This document shows, one piece after another, positions 49,611 through 58,298 of a stretch of DNA of 64,000 nt; within the stretch, counting starts at the first letter, position 1, and every line of letters starts with the position of its first letter. The notes beneath the pieces were generated by a model. It was given only the letters and a program-made list of their open reading frames with translations, ran no database searches and was not told where the DNA came from. A program made the translations under genes and the position numbers. This DNA is from Cyanobium sp. CH-040 (GTDB lineage Bacteria > Cyanobacteriota > Cyanobacteriia > PCC-6307 > Cyanobiaceae), in assembly GCF_024346135.1 (NCBI RefSeq), contig NZ_JAGQCJ010000001.1:186001-250000 (forward strand). Reading direction: 5' to 3'.

Positions 49611-50862
49611 TCCGCCGCACCATCAGCAGGCCCGCCAGGCACAGGCAGGCCATCGCCAGCCACAGTCCGGCACCGTGGCCCTGGCCATCCAGGGCGAACC
49701 CGGCCAGCAGCGGCGCGCCCAGCGCGCTGATGGCGAAGCACTGGGAGAAGAGGGCCATCGCCACCCCCTGATGCTCCTCGGGGGTGATCTCGATCACCGC
49801 CTCCGTGGCGATCGGCAGAAATGCCGCCTGCCCCACCGCCAGCGGCAGCTGGGCCAGCAGCACCAGCCACACCCCTGCCGTCATCAGGGCGGAGAGGGAG
49901 AGCAGCGCGGTGCCCGCGGCGAAGCACGTCAGGCTCAGTCCCAGGCCCCTGGCCACGGGCCGCCGCGCCAGGGCCTGGCCGAGGGGCCACTGGATCAGCA
50001 CCAGCAGCCCCAGCTGCAGGCCGATCAGCAGAGCCCCCAGGCTCTCGGGCAGCGGCTGGCGGCGCAGGCCGCCACGCACCAGGTCCAGGGGCAGGGCGCT
50101 CTGCATCAGGGCCGGCAGGGCGGTGGCCAGCAGGGCGATGGCCAGCAGCGGCAGGAGGGCCCGCAGCCAGGGAGCCCACCGGTGCGACTCGGCGCTGGGC
50201 TGCCGGCGGATGGGATCGGGGAGCGGGCGCAGGAGCAGCAGCAGCAGCATCCCGCCCAGGCAGACCATGTCGAGCAGGTACACCCCCCGCAGCAGCCCCA
50301 GCGCCGCCAGCATCGCCCCCAGCAGCGCTCCGGAGGCGATGCCGGCGGCATCGGCACTGCGCACCAGGGCGAAGCCCCGGGCCGATGGGATCGCCGCGGG
50401 TCCCCGACCGCAGCTCAGCGGCACCGCCAGCTCGATGGCCGGCCAGTAGAACCCCATGGCGAGCCCCAGCAGGAGCTGTCCCAGCAGGTAGCCGGGAAAG
50501 GCCCGGGCCATGAACAGGATGCTGTCGGCCGCCAGGGAGAACAGAACCGCCAGCAGCACCGGCAGCGAACAGTTCAGGCCCCTGTCCAGCAGCAGGCCGC
50601 AGAGCAGGCGCCCCAGGGTGCCGGCCAGGGCGGCCAGGGCCAGGCCCTGGGTGACGCTGGTGGCACTGAAGGCAGCCTGGTGGAACACCATGGGAGTGAG
50701 ATAGAGCACACCCCCGGCGCCGATCGATCCCACCAGCCGCAGCACGGCCACTTCCCGCAATGCCGGGGGAAACTGGAGACACCAGTGGCCCGACCGTTGC
50801 CACCTGGCGGGCTTCAGGCCTTCGGCCACAGTGGCATCCGCGGCATCCGCTCCGGTCTTCAT
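49579..50862 (-). CDS. Major facilitator superfamily transporter
   Basis: A 427-residue membrane protein with about twelve hydrophobic segments. The first begins around VAVLRLVGSIGAGGVLYLTP; the loop LGRLLCGLLLDRGLN resembles the MFS motif A region. The substrate is unknown; multidrug or sugar efflux are options. The ATG at 50862 forms a CATG with the ATG of the divergent esterase gene. A GTG at 50829 is an alternative start that would leave a spacer. Confidence 0.85.
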   Translation of the reverse strand: MKTGADAADATVAEGLKPARWQRSGHWCLQFPPALREVAVLRLVGSIGAGGVLYLTPMVFHQAAFSATSVTQGLALAALAGTLGRLLCGLLLDRGLNCSLPVLLAVLFSLAADSILFMARAFPGYLLGQLLLGLAMGFYWPAIELAVPLSCGRGPAAIPSARGFALVRSADAAGIASGALLGAMLAALGLLRGVYLLDMVCLGGMLLLLLLRPLPDPIRRQPSAESHRWAPWLRALLPLLAIALLATALPALMQSALPLDLVRGGLRRQPLPESLGALLIGLQLGLLVLIQWPLGQALARRPVARGLGLSLTCFAAGTALLSLSALMTAGVWLVLLAQLPLAVGQAAFLPIATEAVIEITPEEHQGVAMALFSQCFAISALGAPLLAGFALDGQGHGAGLWLAMACLCLAGLLMVRRIRPRPQSRPA

Positions 50863-52681
50863 GCCCGCGATCGCCTCGGTCCTCACCCTTGCCTCCCTGC
50901 CGCTGCGGCGGCTGTCCACTCGCCGGCCCTTGCCCAACCGCCCCTCGAACCGCCTGTCACACCGCCGCCGCCTCTCGGGTCTGCTCGCCAGTCTGCTGGT
51001 GCTCCCGCCGCTCGGCTGGTCGCCGCCGGCACGGGCGGTGGACGAACTGGTGGTGCGCTTCGACGGGCTGGAGCTGCCGATCGAGCTGGTCGAGCTGGAG
51101 GCCTGGATCCGTGACCCCGGCCAGACCCGCGGCGATCTCGCCCAGTGGCTGAATCTCCTGGACGCGCGCTCCCGCAGGGGGCTGGCGCGCCTGCTGCAGG
51201 CGCCCCTGCTCACGGACCGCAGCTTTGCCACCGAGCTGCTGGGCAGCTGGACGGGGGAGCAGATGCTGCGGGAGGTGGGCGGGCTGGTGACCGGTCCGCG
51301 GGGGGAGAGCACGGCGCCGCTGCTGATGGACAGCCTGCGCCGTCGGTTCGAGCGGCAGACGTCGGTGACCGCGGTGGAATTGCTGCGCGAACTGCCCATC
51401 CCCCGGGTCACGCTGCAGGTGGACGGTCTGCTGGCCCTGGCCCAGCACTGGCGTGCCCAGCTGCAGCATCAGCGCGATGCCGTCGCCGAACTACGGCGTC
51501 TGCCGCTGCCCCTGCGGCAGACGCGCCCGCTGCTTGGTCGTTCCCGCCGCAGCCGGCCGGCCCAGCCCCAGCGCCTGCAGCTGGCCGTGGCCCATCGGCC
51601 CATGCCGCTGCCGGTGGATCTCTGGCCGGCCCTCGGCCCGGCCCAGTCCGAGCCGCGGCCCCTGCTGCTGCTGATGCCGGGCCTGGGCGGCAGCCGCAGC
51701 CAGCTGAACTGGCTGGCCGCCTCCCTGGCTGAGCAGGGCTGGCCGGCGCTGGTGCTCGAGCATCCCGGCAGTGACGAACAGGCGGTGAAGGCCTCACTGG
51801 TCGGGGAGGGGCCGCTGCCGGGAGCCGAATCGCTGCCGCAGCGCCTGGCCGACCTGGAGGCCGTGCTCGCGGCCCGGGCCGAGGGCCGGCTGCCGCCCCT
51901 GGGCCCCGCCGGAGCCGGCGATGCGGGGGTGGTGCTGATCGGCCACTCCCTCGGTGGACTGACGGCCCTGATGGCCGCGGGGCTGGTGCCGGAACAGGGG
52001 CTCTCGGGCCGCTGTCGGAGGGCCCTCACGTCCCTGCCGCTCACCAACGTCTCGCGGCTGCTGCAGTGTCAGCTGGAGGCCGTGGCCGGTGATGGTGGCC
52101 CCCGGACCGCGCCGGGCGCCGCCGATCCATGGCCCCAGCTGGCGGGCATCCCGCTCCTGGGGGTGGTGACCTTCAACGGGTTCGGCAGTCTGCTCTGGCC
52201 CGAGCGGGGGCTGGCGGATCTTCCCCTGCCGGTGCTGATGGTGGGGGGCAGCCTCGACCTGATCACGCCACCGGTGCAGGAGCAGCTCGGGCTGCTGAGC
52301 ACCAGCGGCCATCCCCGCAGCCGTCTGGTGCTGGTGGACGGCGCCAGCCACTTCTCGCCCGTGCGGCTGGAGGGTGATGGCGAGGTCCTGTTCCGGGTGG
52401 GAGAGCAGTTGGTGGGTCAAGACCCCGAGCTGGTGCAGGAGCTGCTGCTGCGCCTGACGGTGGACTTTCTGGAGTCAGCCCGGCACGGCTCCCTGCTCAT
52501 GCCCCAGCGGCGGAGGCATGGCGGGGTGGAGGCCTACGTCCTCGACCGGGATGCCGCCCGCCAGTGGCAGCGCCGCCTGCCGGCCGACCCCGCTCCCCTC
52601 AAGGCCGCTGCGCCGGGTGCCGTGCTCAGAACCGGATCCGCGGATCGAGCAGGGCCACCAGCAGGTCCACCGTCACGGTGA
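50861..52681 (+). CDS. DUF1400 / alpha-beta hydrolase, exported
   Basis: A 606-residue protein. A basic N-terminus with a hydrophobic stretch (LSGLLASLLVLPPLGW, near residues 47-62) ends in an AxA-like site before VDELVVRFDGLELPI, the start of the DUF1400 domain (to about residue 165). The alpha/beta hydrolase half has the nucleophile elbow IGHSLGGL and a late Asp/His pair (SLDLIT, DGASHFSP). It is probably a periplasmic lipase or esterase. The start is uncertain: 50861 overlaps the divergent MFS start, and a TTG near 50930 is possible. The 3' end overlaps the permease gene by 56 bases. Confidence 0.8.
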   Translation: MPAIASVLTLASLPLRRLSTRRPLPNRPSNRLSHRRRLSGLLASLLVLPPLGWSPPARAVDELVVRFDGLELPIELVELEAWIRDPGQTRGDLAQWLNLLDARSRRGLARLLQAPLLTDRSFATELLGSWTGEQMLREVGGLVTGPRGESTAPLLMDSLRRRFERQTSVTAVELLRELPIPRVTLQVDGLLALAQHWRAQLQHQRDAVAELRRLPLPLRQTRPLLGRSRRSRPAQPQRLQLAVAHRPMPLPVDLWPALGPAQSEPRPLLLLMPGLGGSRSQLNWLAASLAEQGWPALVLEHPGSDEQAVKASLVGEGPLPGAESLPQRLADLEAVLAARAEGRLPPLGPAGAGDAGVVLIGHSLGGLTALMAAGLVPEQGLSGRCRRALTSLPLTNVSRLLQCQLEAVAGDGGPRTAPGAADPWPQLAGIPLLGVVTFNGFGSLLWPERGLADLPLPVLMVGGSLDLITPPVQEQLGLLSTSGHPRSRLVLVDGASHFSPVRLEGDGEVLFRVGEQLVGQDPELVQELLLRLTVDFLESARHGSLLMPQRRRHGGVEAYVLDRDAARQWQRRLPADPAPLKAAAPGAVLRTGSADRAGPPAGPPSR

Positions 52682-53657
52682 CCAGCACCACGAGGGCCGC
52701 CACCACCACCACGATGCCCTGCACCAGGGGATAGTCGCGCTGGGCGATGGCCTCCTGCAGGCGTGCGGCGATCCCCGGCCAGGAGTAGGTGACCTCGATC
52801 AGCAGGGCGCCGCCGATCAGCGAGGCCACCGTGATGCCGGTGATCGTGAGCACCGGCAGCAGGGCGTTGGGCAGGGCATGCCGCAGCACCACCCGGGCTT
52901 CCCCCAGCCCCCGGCTGCGGGCCGCTTCCACGTAGTCGGAGGCCAGGGCCCGACGCAGGTTCAGACGCAGGGCATTGGTGAAGATGCCGCTCAGCAGCAG
53001 GGCGAGGGTGCCGGCCGGGAGCACCAGGTGACGGATCGTGCCGCCGAGCTGCTGCCAGTGCCCGGTGGCAAGCCCGTTGCGGAGACTGTCGACCAGGAAG
53101 AAGCCCGTGCCCTCCGGTGGCAGCAGGGTGGGGGGGAGACGGCCCCCCACCGGCAGCCAGCCCAGCCAGACGGCGAAGATCAGCTGCACCACCATCGCCG
53201 CCCAGAAGGGCGGCAGGGCGTAGGTGCCGATGCCGTAGAGCCGCCCGGCCAGATCCAGCCTGCCCTCGGGCCGGGCGATGCCGGAGAAGCCCACCGTCAG
53301 CCCCAGCAGGGCGGCCAGCAGCAGGGCCGTGAGTCCCAGTTCCAGGCTCGCCGGCAGACTCTGGCCGATGATCCGGCTCACCGGCTCCTGGCTGTTCAGC
53401 GACGTGCCCAGATCCCCCCGCAGCAGATCCAGCAGAAAGCTGCCGTACTGGCTCAGCAGCGGCTGATCGAGCCCCAGCTGGCTGCGCAGGGCCGCCCTCG
53501 CCGCTTCCGGGGCGCGGGTGCCGAGCACCGCGTCCACCGGGTCGCCGGGTGCCACGCGCAGGAGCAGAAACACCAGGCTGGCGATCAGCCACAGCATCAC
53601 CGGCACCAGCCCGAGGCGGGCGGCCAGATAGCGGACCAGGGCGCGGCGGCGGCTCAT
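52626..53657 (-). CDS. Peptide/nickel ABC transporter permease (DppB type)
   Basis: A 343-residue permease with six membrane segments. ARLGLVPVMLWLIASLVFLLLR at the N-terminus and LLRVAPGDPVDAVLG are typical of DppB/OppB. The EAA loop is DYVEAARSRGLGEARVVLRHALPNAL, in pieces. It overlaps the binding protein gene by four bases, so they work together. No DppC-type permease or ATPase follows; downstream is the convergent esterase gene. Confidence 0.92.
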   Translation of the reverse strand: MSRRRALVRYLAARLGLVPVMLWLIASLVFLLLRVAPGDPVDAVLGTRAPEAARAALRSQLGLDQPLLSQYGSFLLDLLRGDLGTSLNSQEPVSRIIGQSLPASLELGLTALLLAALLGLTVGFSGIARPEGRLDLAGRLYGIGTYALPPFWAAMVVQLIFAVWLGWLPVGGRLPPTLLPPEGTGFFLVDSLRNGLATGHWQQLGGTIRHLVLPAGTLALLLSGIFTNALRLNLRRALASDYVEAARSRGLGEARVVLRHALPNALLPVLTITGITVASLIGGALLIEVTYSWPGIAARLQEAIAQRDYPLVQGIVVVVAALVVLVTVTVDLLVALLDPRIRF

Positions 53658-55285
53658 GGGAGGCGGTGCAACTCCTGCAGCAGCAGGCGTCCGTTGCCGT
53701 CGAAGCGGGGGGCGGCCAGCTGGCGGCGGGCCCAGGCCCGTGGCGTCACCAGCCACAGGGGCAGATAGGGGGCGGCGGCGGCGGTGCGCCGCTCGATGCC
53801 GTCCAGCAGCTGCAGCCGCTGCGCACCCGCCAGGCCTTCACTGCGCAGCAGATCCTCCTGCAGCCCCGGAGCGGTCCAGAAGCTGCCGCTCAGGGCACTC
53901 TCGCCCTTGAGGCAGCGCCCGCCCTCGGCTTTGCTGCAGCTGAGCAGGGGGAACAGGTAGGCCTCCGGGTCGCGCACGGCACCCCGCCAGTCGAGCATCA
54001 CGGCCGGGAAGGCGCCCTCGCCGAGCTGGCGGTACACGGTGGTGGACTCCATGCCGTTGGGCTGCAGCACGATGCAGTCCCCCAGATCGCGGGCCAGCTG
54101 GGCCTGCCAGGTGAGCACCATCAGGCGGTCGGAGGGGATGTTGGAGCGGAAGGTGAGCGGCAGCTCCAGCACCTTGCCGTCGCAGTAGCCGGCCTGGCGG
54201 AACAGGCTGCGGGCCCGGCCCGGGTCGTAGGCCGGCCAGATCCCTCGCGCACCGCTGCTCACCGCCGGTGGCACCAGGTCGCGCAGAGGCGCGCGCAGCC
54301 CCTGGCTCACCCGGTCGGTGATGCGCTCGCGGTCGAGGCTGTGGGCCAGGGCCTGGCGCAGGCCGGGGTCGTTGAAGGGCGGCTGGTTGGTGTGCAGGGT
54401 GAGGTAGCCGATCTCCAGGGCCGGCCCCTGGCCCTCCCGCAGCTCGCCCCGGTCCGCCCGCTGCACCAGGGCCTGCTGATGGTCTTCGTGCAGGCCGGTG
54501 GAGAGCAGCACATCCACCTCGCCGCTGCGCATGGCGCCGTAGAGCGCGGTGGAGTTGCCCAGGCTGACCAGCACGATGCCGCCGTTGCGGGGCCGGTCGC
54601 CCCAGTAGCGCTCGAAGGGTTCCAGGCGCTGCTGCTGGTCGCTGAAGAAGCTCAGCCGGTAGGGCCCGGTGCCCACGAAGCGATCCGCCAGCGCCCGATC
54701 GCCGTACTCCCGGTAGGCCGTGGGCGAGACCGGCGTGAGATTGATCGTGCTCAGCAGCTGGGGGAGCACCGTGGTGGGGCGCCTGAGACGCAGCTCCAGC
54801 TCGTGGCTGCTCCGGGCACGCACCGACTCGATGCGGTCGTCCAGCAGGTAGCTGAGGGTGCCGATCGCCAGGAAGCGCTCCAGGCTGAACACCATCGCCG
54901 CCGCATCGAAGGGCGTGCCGTCGTGGAAGAGCACGTCACGGCGCAGCGGGATCGTCACCGTCAGGCCGTCGGAGCTGACGCGGGGCAGCTCGGAGGCCAG
55001 GGCCGGCACCAGATCGCCGTCCGGTTCGAGCTGATAGAGCGGATCTCCGACGGCACTGAGCAACTGCGTGGCGCCGAAGGTGGAGGCACGCACCGGATCC
55101 ACGGAACCCACCCGCGCACTGGTGGCCACCACCAGGGCATCGCTCGGGCTGTCAGCCGGTCCCGGCACCGTTGCGGCACCTCCGCCCGATGGAGCGGAGC
55201 CCGCCTGGCACCCGGTCAGCAGCAGGGTCGCGGCGGCGGTGAGGAACGTGGTGCGCCGCGGCGTCAGCCGCAACAGGCGAGGCAA
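53654..55285 (-). CDS. Peptide ABC transporter substrate-binding lipoprotein (DppA type)
   Basis: A 543-residue family 5 binding protein. Signal peptide with lipobox LLTGC (Cys near residue 25), then DPVRASTFGATQLLSAVGDPLY, FHDGTPFDAAAMVFSLER and VGTGPYRLSFF, all SBP_bac_5 features. Ligand unknown (peptides, nickel or others). The start is taken as TTG at 55285; a TTG at 55273 also works and longer forms would enter the upstream small gene. It is in an operon between the 70-residue protein and the permease. Confidence 0.88.
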   Translation of the reverse strand: MPRLLRLTPRRTTFLTAAATLLLTGCQAGSAPSGGGAATVPGPADSPSDALVVATSARVGSVDPVRASTFGATQLLSAVGDPLYQLEPDGDLVPALASELPRVSSDGLTVTIPLRRDVLFHDGTPFDAAAMVFSLERFLAIGTLSYLLDDRIESVRARSSHELELRLRRPTTVLPQLLSTINLTPVSPTAYREYGDRALADRFVGTGPYRLSFFSDQQQRLEPFERYWGDRPRNGGIVLVSLGNSTALYGAMRSGEVDVLLSTGLHEDHQQALVQRADRGELREGQGPALEIGYLTLHTNQPPFNDPGLRQALAHSLDRERITDRVSQGLRAPLRDLVPPAVSSGARGIWPAYDPGRARSLFRQAGYCDGKVLELPLTFRSNIPSDRLMVLTWQAQLARDLGDCIVLQPNGMESTTVYRQLGEGAFPAVMLDWRGAVRDPEAYLFPLLSCSKAEGGRCLKGESALSGSFWTAPGLQEDLLRSEGLAGAQRLQLLDGIERRTAAAAPYLPLWLVTPRAWARRQLAAPRFDGNGRLLLQELHRLP

Positions 55286-55313
55286 GGCCGAGAGCTCAGC
55301 GGACCGGCGCCAT

Positions 55314-55526
55314 TCAAGGGCGATGGGGCCTGGATGGGCGGACCTGCTGCAGGGAAATTTCAAACACCTCGGAGCCGTGCCGGGCCAGGGGCCAGCGCCG
55401 CAGCCAGCAGCGGTCGTGGCGGTCGTCCACACCGATCACCTGGTACAGGTGGTCGTCGGCCACCAGCCGCACGCAGTCACCCTGGCTGGGCGTGGCGGTT
55501 GGGCAGGGGCAGGAAAGGCTGGTCAT
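55314..55526 (-). CDS. Small protein of unknown function, first gene of the peptide ABC operon
   Basis: A 70-residue protein with three cysteines, two in a CPCP motif near the N-terminus. GDCVRLVADDHLYQVIGVDD then CWLRRWPLARHGSEVFEISL looks like a compact beta-strand fold such as an SH3-like barrel. It lies 28 bases upstream of the binding protein gene and downstream of a 371-base leader. I believe similar proteins exist in other Synechococcus, but the function is unknown to me. Confidence 0.7.
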   Translation of the reverse strand: MTSLSCPCPTATPSQGDCVRLVADDHLYQVIGVDDRHDRCWLRRWPLARHGSEVFEISLQQVRPSRPHRP

Positions 55527-55897
55527 GGGCCCGGGGGCAAAGGATGGCGGATCGGAATCCGGCGGAGTGGAGGTGGTGGTGGAGAGAAGGGGGTGGGGTT
55601 GACGCTGAAGACTCCCGTGGGGCTTTCGGCCTGCGTAAGACCGGCGTGCTGGAGCAATCCGGTTCTCCGAGTCCTAGCGGGAAGGCGGGTGGACGCGTGA
55701 GATGGAGTGTGGGGGGAGGACCGGCATCACCGGAAGCGGGAACCGGCGGGCGGGACCAGACGGGAGTCTTAAGAATTTCTTCTGAACTTTACCCATGGTG
55801 CCGCGCCGCGGGGCCTGCGCACCATCCGGTGGCGATTTGCGTACCTGATCGGGCCGATCAGCTCACCCGCTCCGCCGCTCTGCCGCTCAGGCCTGGA
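55527..55897. other. 371-base gene-free region, possible structured leader
   Basis: No convincing gene. It contains the AT-richest short stretch nearby (TTAAGAATTTCTTC at about 55769-55782), an 11-bp long-range inverted repeat (55608-55618 with 55760-55770) and a palindromic hairpin (55845-55861). It separates hom from the small-protein/peptide-transporter operon, both on the minus strand, and could hold that operon's promoter and a structured 5' leader or a small RNA. Confidence 0.5.
55845..55861 (-). terminator. Hairpin 37 bases after the hom stop
   Basis: CTGATCG-GGC-CGATCAG, a perfect 7-bp inverted repeat. It is positioned to end the hom transcript but has no U-tract; an operator role is equally possible. 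Confidence 0.4.
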
Positions 55898-57223
55898 TCA
55901 GAGGGTGCGCAGGCAGGCCGCCACCCGCTGCACCTCCGGCAGCGCGGCGATGGCATCGAGGGCCTGGCGGAAACGGGATTCCAGCACTTCGTGGGTGATC
56001 ACCACGATCTCGGCGGCCTCGCTGTCGGCCTCGAACTGCACGATCGACTGGATCGAGACCCCCGCCTCGCCGAAGCAGGTGCCGATCCGGCCGATCACCC
56101 CCGGCTGGTCGGTGGTGCGCAGGCGCACGTAGTTGCGATGGGTCGTCCGGGCGCCGTCCACCAGGCGGCACTGCCGCCAGCTGCCGGCCGCCAGCAGGGG
56201 ATCGATGCCAGGCGGTTCGCCGTCGACGGCCCGGGCGCCGGTGGCCTGGCGAATGCCGGCGATGTTGAGGATGTCGGCCACCACCGCCGAGGCCGTGGGT
56301 CCGGCCCCGGCCCCGGGCCCGTAGAACATCACCTGGCCCACCGGCTCCCCCTCCACCAGGATCGCGTTGAACACCCCGTTCACGCCGGCCAGGGGATGGC
56401 TGCGGGGCAGCAGCGTGGGGTGAACCCGCACATCCAGCAGCTGGGGGTCGCCGTTCGTCCCGGTCTCGATCCGCTGCGACACCGCCAGCAGCTTCACCAC
56501 GAAGCCGAGCTGGTCGGCGTAGGTGACGTCGCGGGCGTCCAGCTGGTCGATGCCCTCGGCGGGGATCGCCTCGCGGGGGACCGAGCCGCCGTAGGCCAGG
56601 CCGGTGAGGATGGCGATCTTGTCGGCGGCGTCCGCGCCCTGCACGTCGGCGGCGGGGTCGGCCTCGGCGTAACCCAGGCGCTGGGCATCGGCCAGCACCG
56701 CCGCATACTCGGCGCCCTCGGCCGCCATGCGGCTGAGGATGTAGTTGGTGGTGCCGTTGATGATGCCGCTCACCCGCTGGATGCGGTTGGCGCCGAGGGA
56801 CTGCTTCAGCGGCTCGATGATCGGGATGCCGCCGCCCACCGCGGCCTCCAGCAGCACGTAGACGCCGGCGGCAGCGGCGGCGGCGGAGATCTCCTCGCCG
56901 TGGCGGGCGATCACCGCCTTGTTGGCGGTGACCACGGGCTTGCCGGCGGCGATGGCGCGCAGGATCAGGGAGCGGGCCGGCTCCAGACCGCCCATCACCT
57001 CCACCACGATGTCCACCGCGGGATCGTCCACCACCGCCGCGGGATCGCTGCTCAGCAGCTCCGCGGGCACCCGGATCGTCCGGGGACGCTGCAGGTCGCG
57101 CACCGCCACCCGCCGCAGCTCCAGCTCCGCCACCAGCGGGTGGCGGCCTTCGGGGGTGGCCAGGATCTCGGCAACGCCTGCTCCCACCGTGCCGAGGCCG
57201 AGCAGGCCGATGCCGATCGTCAT
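55898..57223 (-). CDS. hom: Homoserine dehydrogenase
   Basis: A 441-residue enzyme reducing aspartate semialdehyde to homoserine for threonine and methionine synthesis. NAD(P)-binding LLGLGTVGAGV, KPVVTANKAVIA, GIINGTTNYILSRM and the catalytic-region DPAADVQGADAADKIAIL are conserved. A C-terminal ACT domain (VRLRTTDQPGVIGRIGTCF) suggests feedback control by threonine. Typical length. It follows sufE by 50 bases in the minus direction. Confidence 0.97.
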   Translation of the reverse strand: MTIGIGLLGLGTVGAGVAEILATPEGRHPLVAELELRRVAVRDLQRPRTIRVPAELLSSDPAAVVDDPAVDIVVEVMGGLEPARSLILRAIAAGKPVVTANKAVIARHGEEISAAAAAAGVYVLLEAAVGGGIPIIEPLKQSLGANRIQRVSGIINGTTNYILSRMAAEGAEYAAVLADAQRLGYAEADPAADVQGADAADKIAILTGLAYGGSVPREAIPAEGIDQLDARDVTYADQLGFVVKLLAVSQRIETGTNGDPQLLDVRVHPTLLPRSHPLAGVNGVFNAILVEGEPVGQVMFYGPGAGAGPTASAVVADILNIAGIRQATGARAVDGEPPGIDPLLAAGSWRQCRLVDGARTTHRNYVRLRTTDQPGVIGRIGTCFGEAGVSIQSIVQFEADSEAAEIVVITHEVLESRFRQALDAIAALPEVQRVAACLRTL

Positions 57224-57273
57224 GGGCTGGTGAGCTGCGATCGACCGATCCTAGAAATCAGCCCGTCAGGCCA

Positions 57274-57708
57274 TCAGGCCGCCAGCGCCTTGGCCTGGGC
57301 CTGCATCAGCTTCAGGATGTTCAGGAAGCCGTTGGCGCGCGATGGGGTGAGGCTGGCCTGCAGCCCCGTGGCGGCGATGAAGCCAGGGTCGATCGCCATC
57401 GCCTGCTCGGGGGTGAGCCCTTCGAGCCCCTCGATCAGCAGGGCCAGCAGTCCCTTGGTGATGGCGGCGTCGGAGTCGCCCTGCCAGTGCAGGCGGCCTT
57501 CCACCAGCTGGCCCACCACGTACACCTGGGAGACGCAGCCCTTCACCTTGAAGGCGTCGTTGCGGAACTCCTCCGGCAGGGGCTGGAGCTTCCTGGCCAG
57601 CCAGAGTACGTACTCGTAGCGGCGCCGCGGGTCAGCCGTGCCCGCCAACCGCTCGACGATGCGATCGAGGGCCTCGCTGCCCGTGGTGATGGGGGGTGAG
57701 CCGGCCAT
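57274..57708 (-). CDS. sufE: Cysteine desulfurase activator SufE
   Basis: A 144-residue SufE protein that accepts persulfide sulfur from SufS for Fe-S cluster assembly. The acceptor cysteine is in KVKGCVSQVYV; GDSDAAITKGLLALLIEGL and SRANGFLNILKLM are characteristic. Full length. Its ATG directly abuts the stop of the upstream exported-protein gene, with no spacer. Confidence 0.96.
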   Translation of the reverse strand: MAGSPPITTGSEALDRIVERLAGTADPRRRYEYVLWLARKLQPLPEEFRNDAFKVKGCVSQVYVVGQLVEGRLHWQGDSDAAITKGLLALLIEGLEGLTPEQAMAIDPGFIAATGLQASLTPSRANGFLNILKLMQAQAKALAA

Positions 57709-58284
57709 TCAGCGCCGGCGGCGAGCCACCAGCATCATGCCGGCGGCCCCGAGTCCCACGGCCACACCACCCAGCAGCGGCTGAACCAGGCCCGCAGGCC
57801 GCTGGGCCAGCAGCCGGGCCAGGCCGGTGCGCCGCCAGGACGGCAGAGCGGCGGCCTGGCTGGCCGACGCCCTGGCCAGGGCGTCGCCGGCCTGGGCGAC
57901 ACCCGCTTCCGACAGCTCCAGGTAGTCGCGGTGGCCGGGACCGGCGTCCACCTGCAGCTCCCAGTCGGTGGCGGCCTCGCGGGGCACCTCGAAACGCAGG
58001 CGCCCCTCGCCGTCGGTGCGGCCCAGTTCGATCGTCTCGCCGTCGCCCCGCAGCAGCCGCACCGTGGCGTCCTCGGCCGGTTCACCGGTGCTGAACGCGC
58101 TCTGCAGCAGGAACTCGCGGCGAACCTGCTCGCTCAGCGGGGAGACGTTCTCGAGGTTGCTCTGGATGCCGTGGCTCCAGGCGGAACCGCCGCACAGGGC
58201 GCCGAGAGCCAGGGCTCCAAGTCCGAGGGCCGCGGCAGGCTTGCCGAGGCCGGCGGCAGGGTGGCGGGAGGTGGTCGCAGGCAT
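57709..58284 (-). CDS. Exported protein with C-terminal membrane anchor, unknown function
   Basis: A 191-residue protein. A signal peptide (to about AWSHG) precedes a beta-type domain (ENVSPLSEQVRREFLLQSAF, TVRLLRGDGETIELGRTDGE, RLRFEVP). A helical linker follows, then a C-terminal membrane helix ends in RRRR. The arrangement of a beta-sandwich-like domain and a C-terminal anchor resembles NikL/CbiL-type proteins of nickel/cobalt transporters (weak inference). It abuts sufE. Confidence 0.65.
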   Translation of the reverse strand: MPATTSRHPAAGLGKPAAALGLGALALGALCGGSAWSHGIQSNLENVSPLSEQVRREFLLQSAFSTGEPAEDATVRLLRGDGETIELGRTDGEGRLRFEVPREAATDWELQVDAGPGHRDYLELSEAGVAQAGDALARASASQAAALPSWRRTGLARLLAQRPAGLVQPLLGGVAVGLGAAGMMLVARRRR

Positions 58285-58298
58285 GGGGTGAACGGAAT

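Noticed and set aside
53549-57619. Very long plus-strand open frame opposite the binding protein and hom genes
   Set aside because: High GC suppresses stops on the antisense strand. The translation is low-complexity and crosses several genes with clear family motifs on the minus strand.
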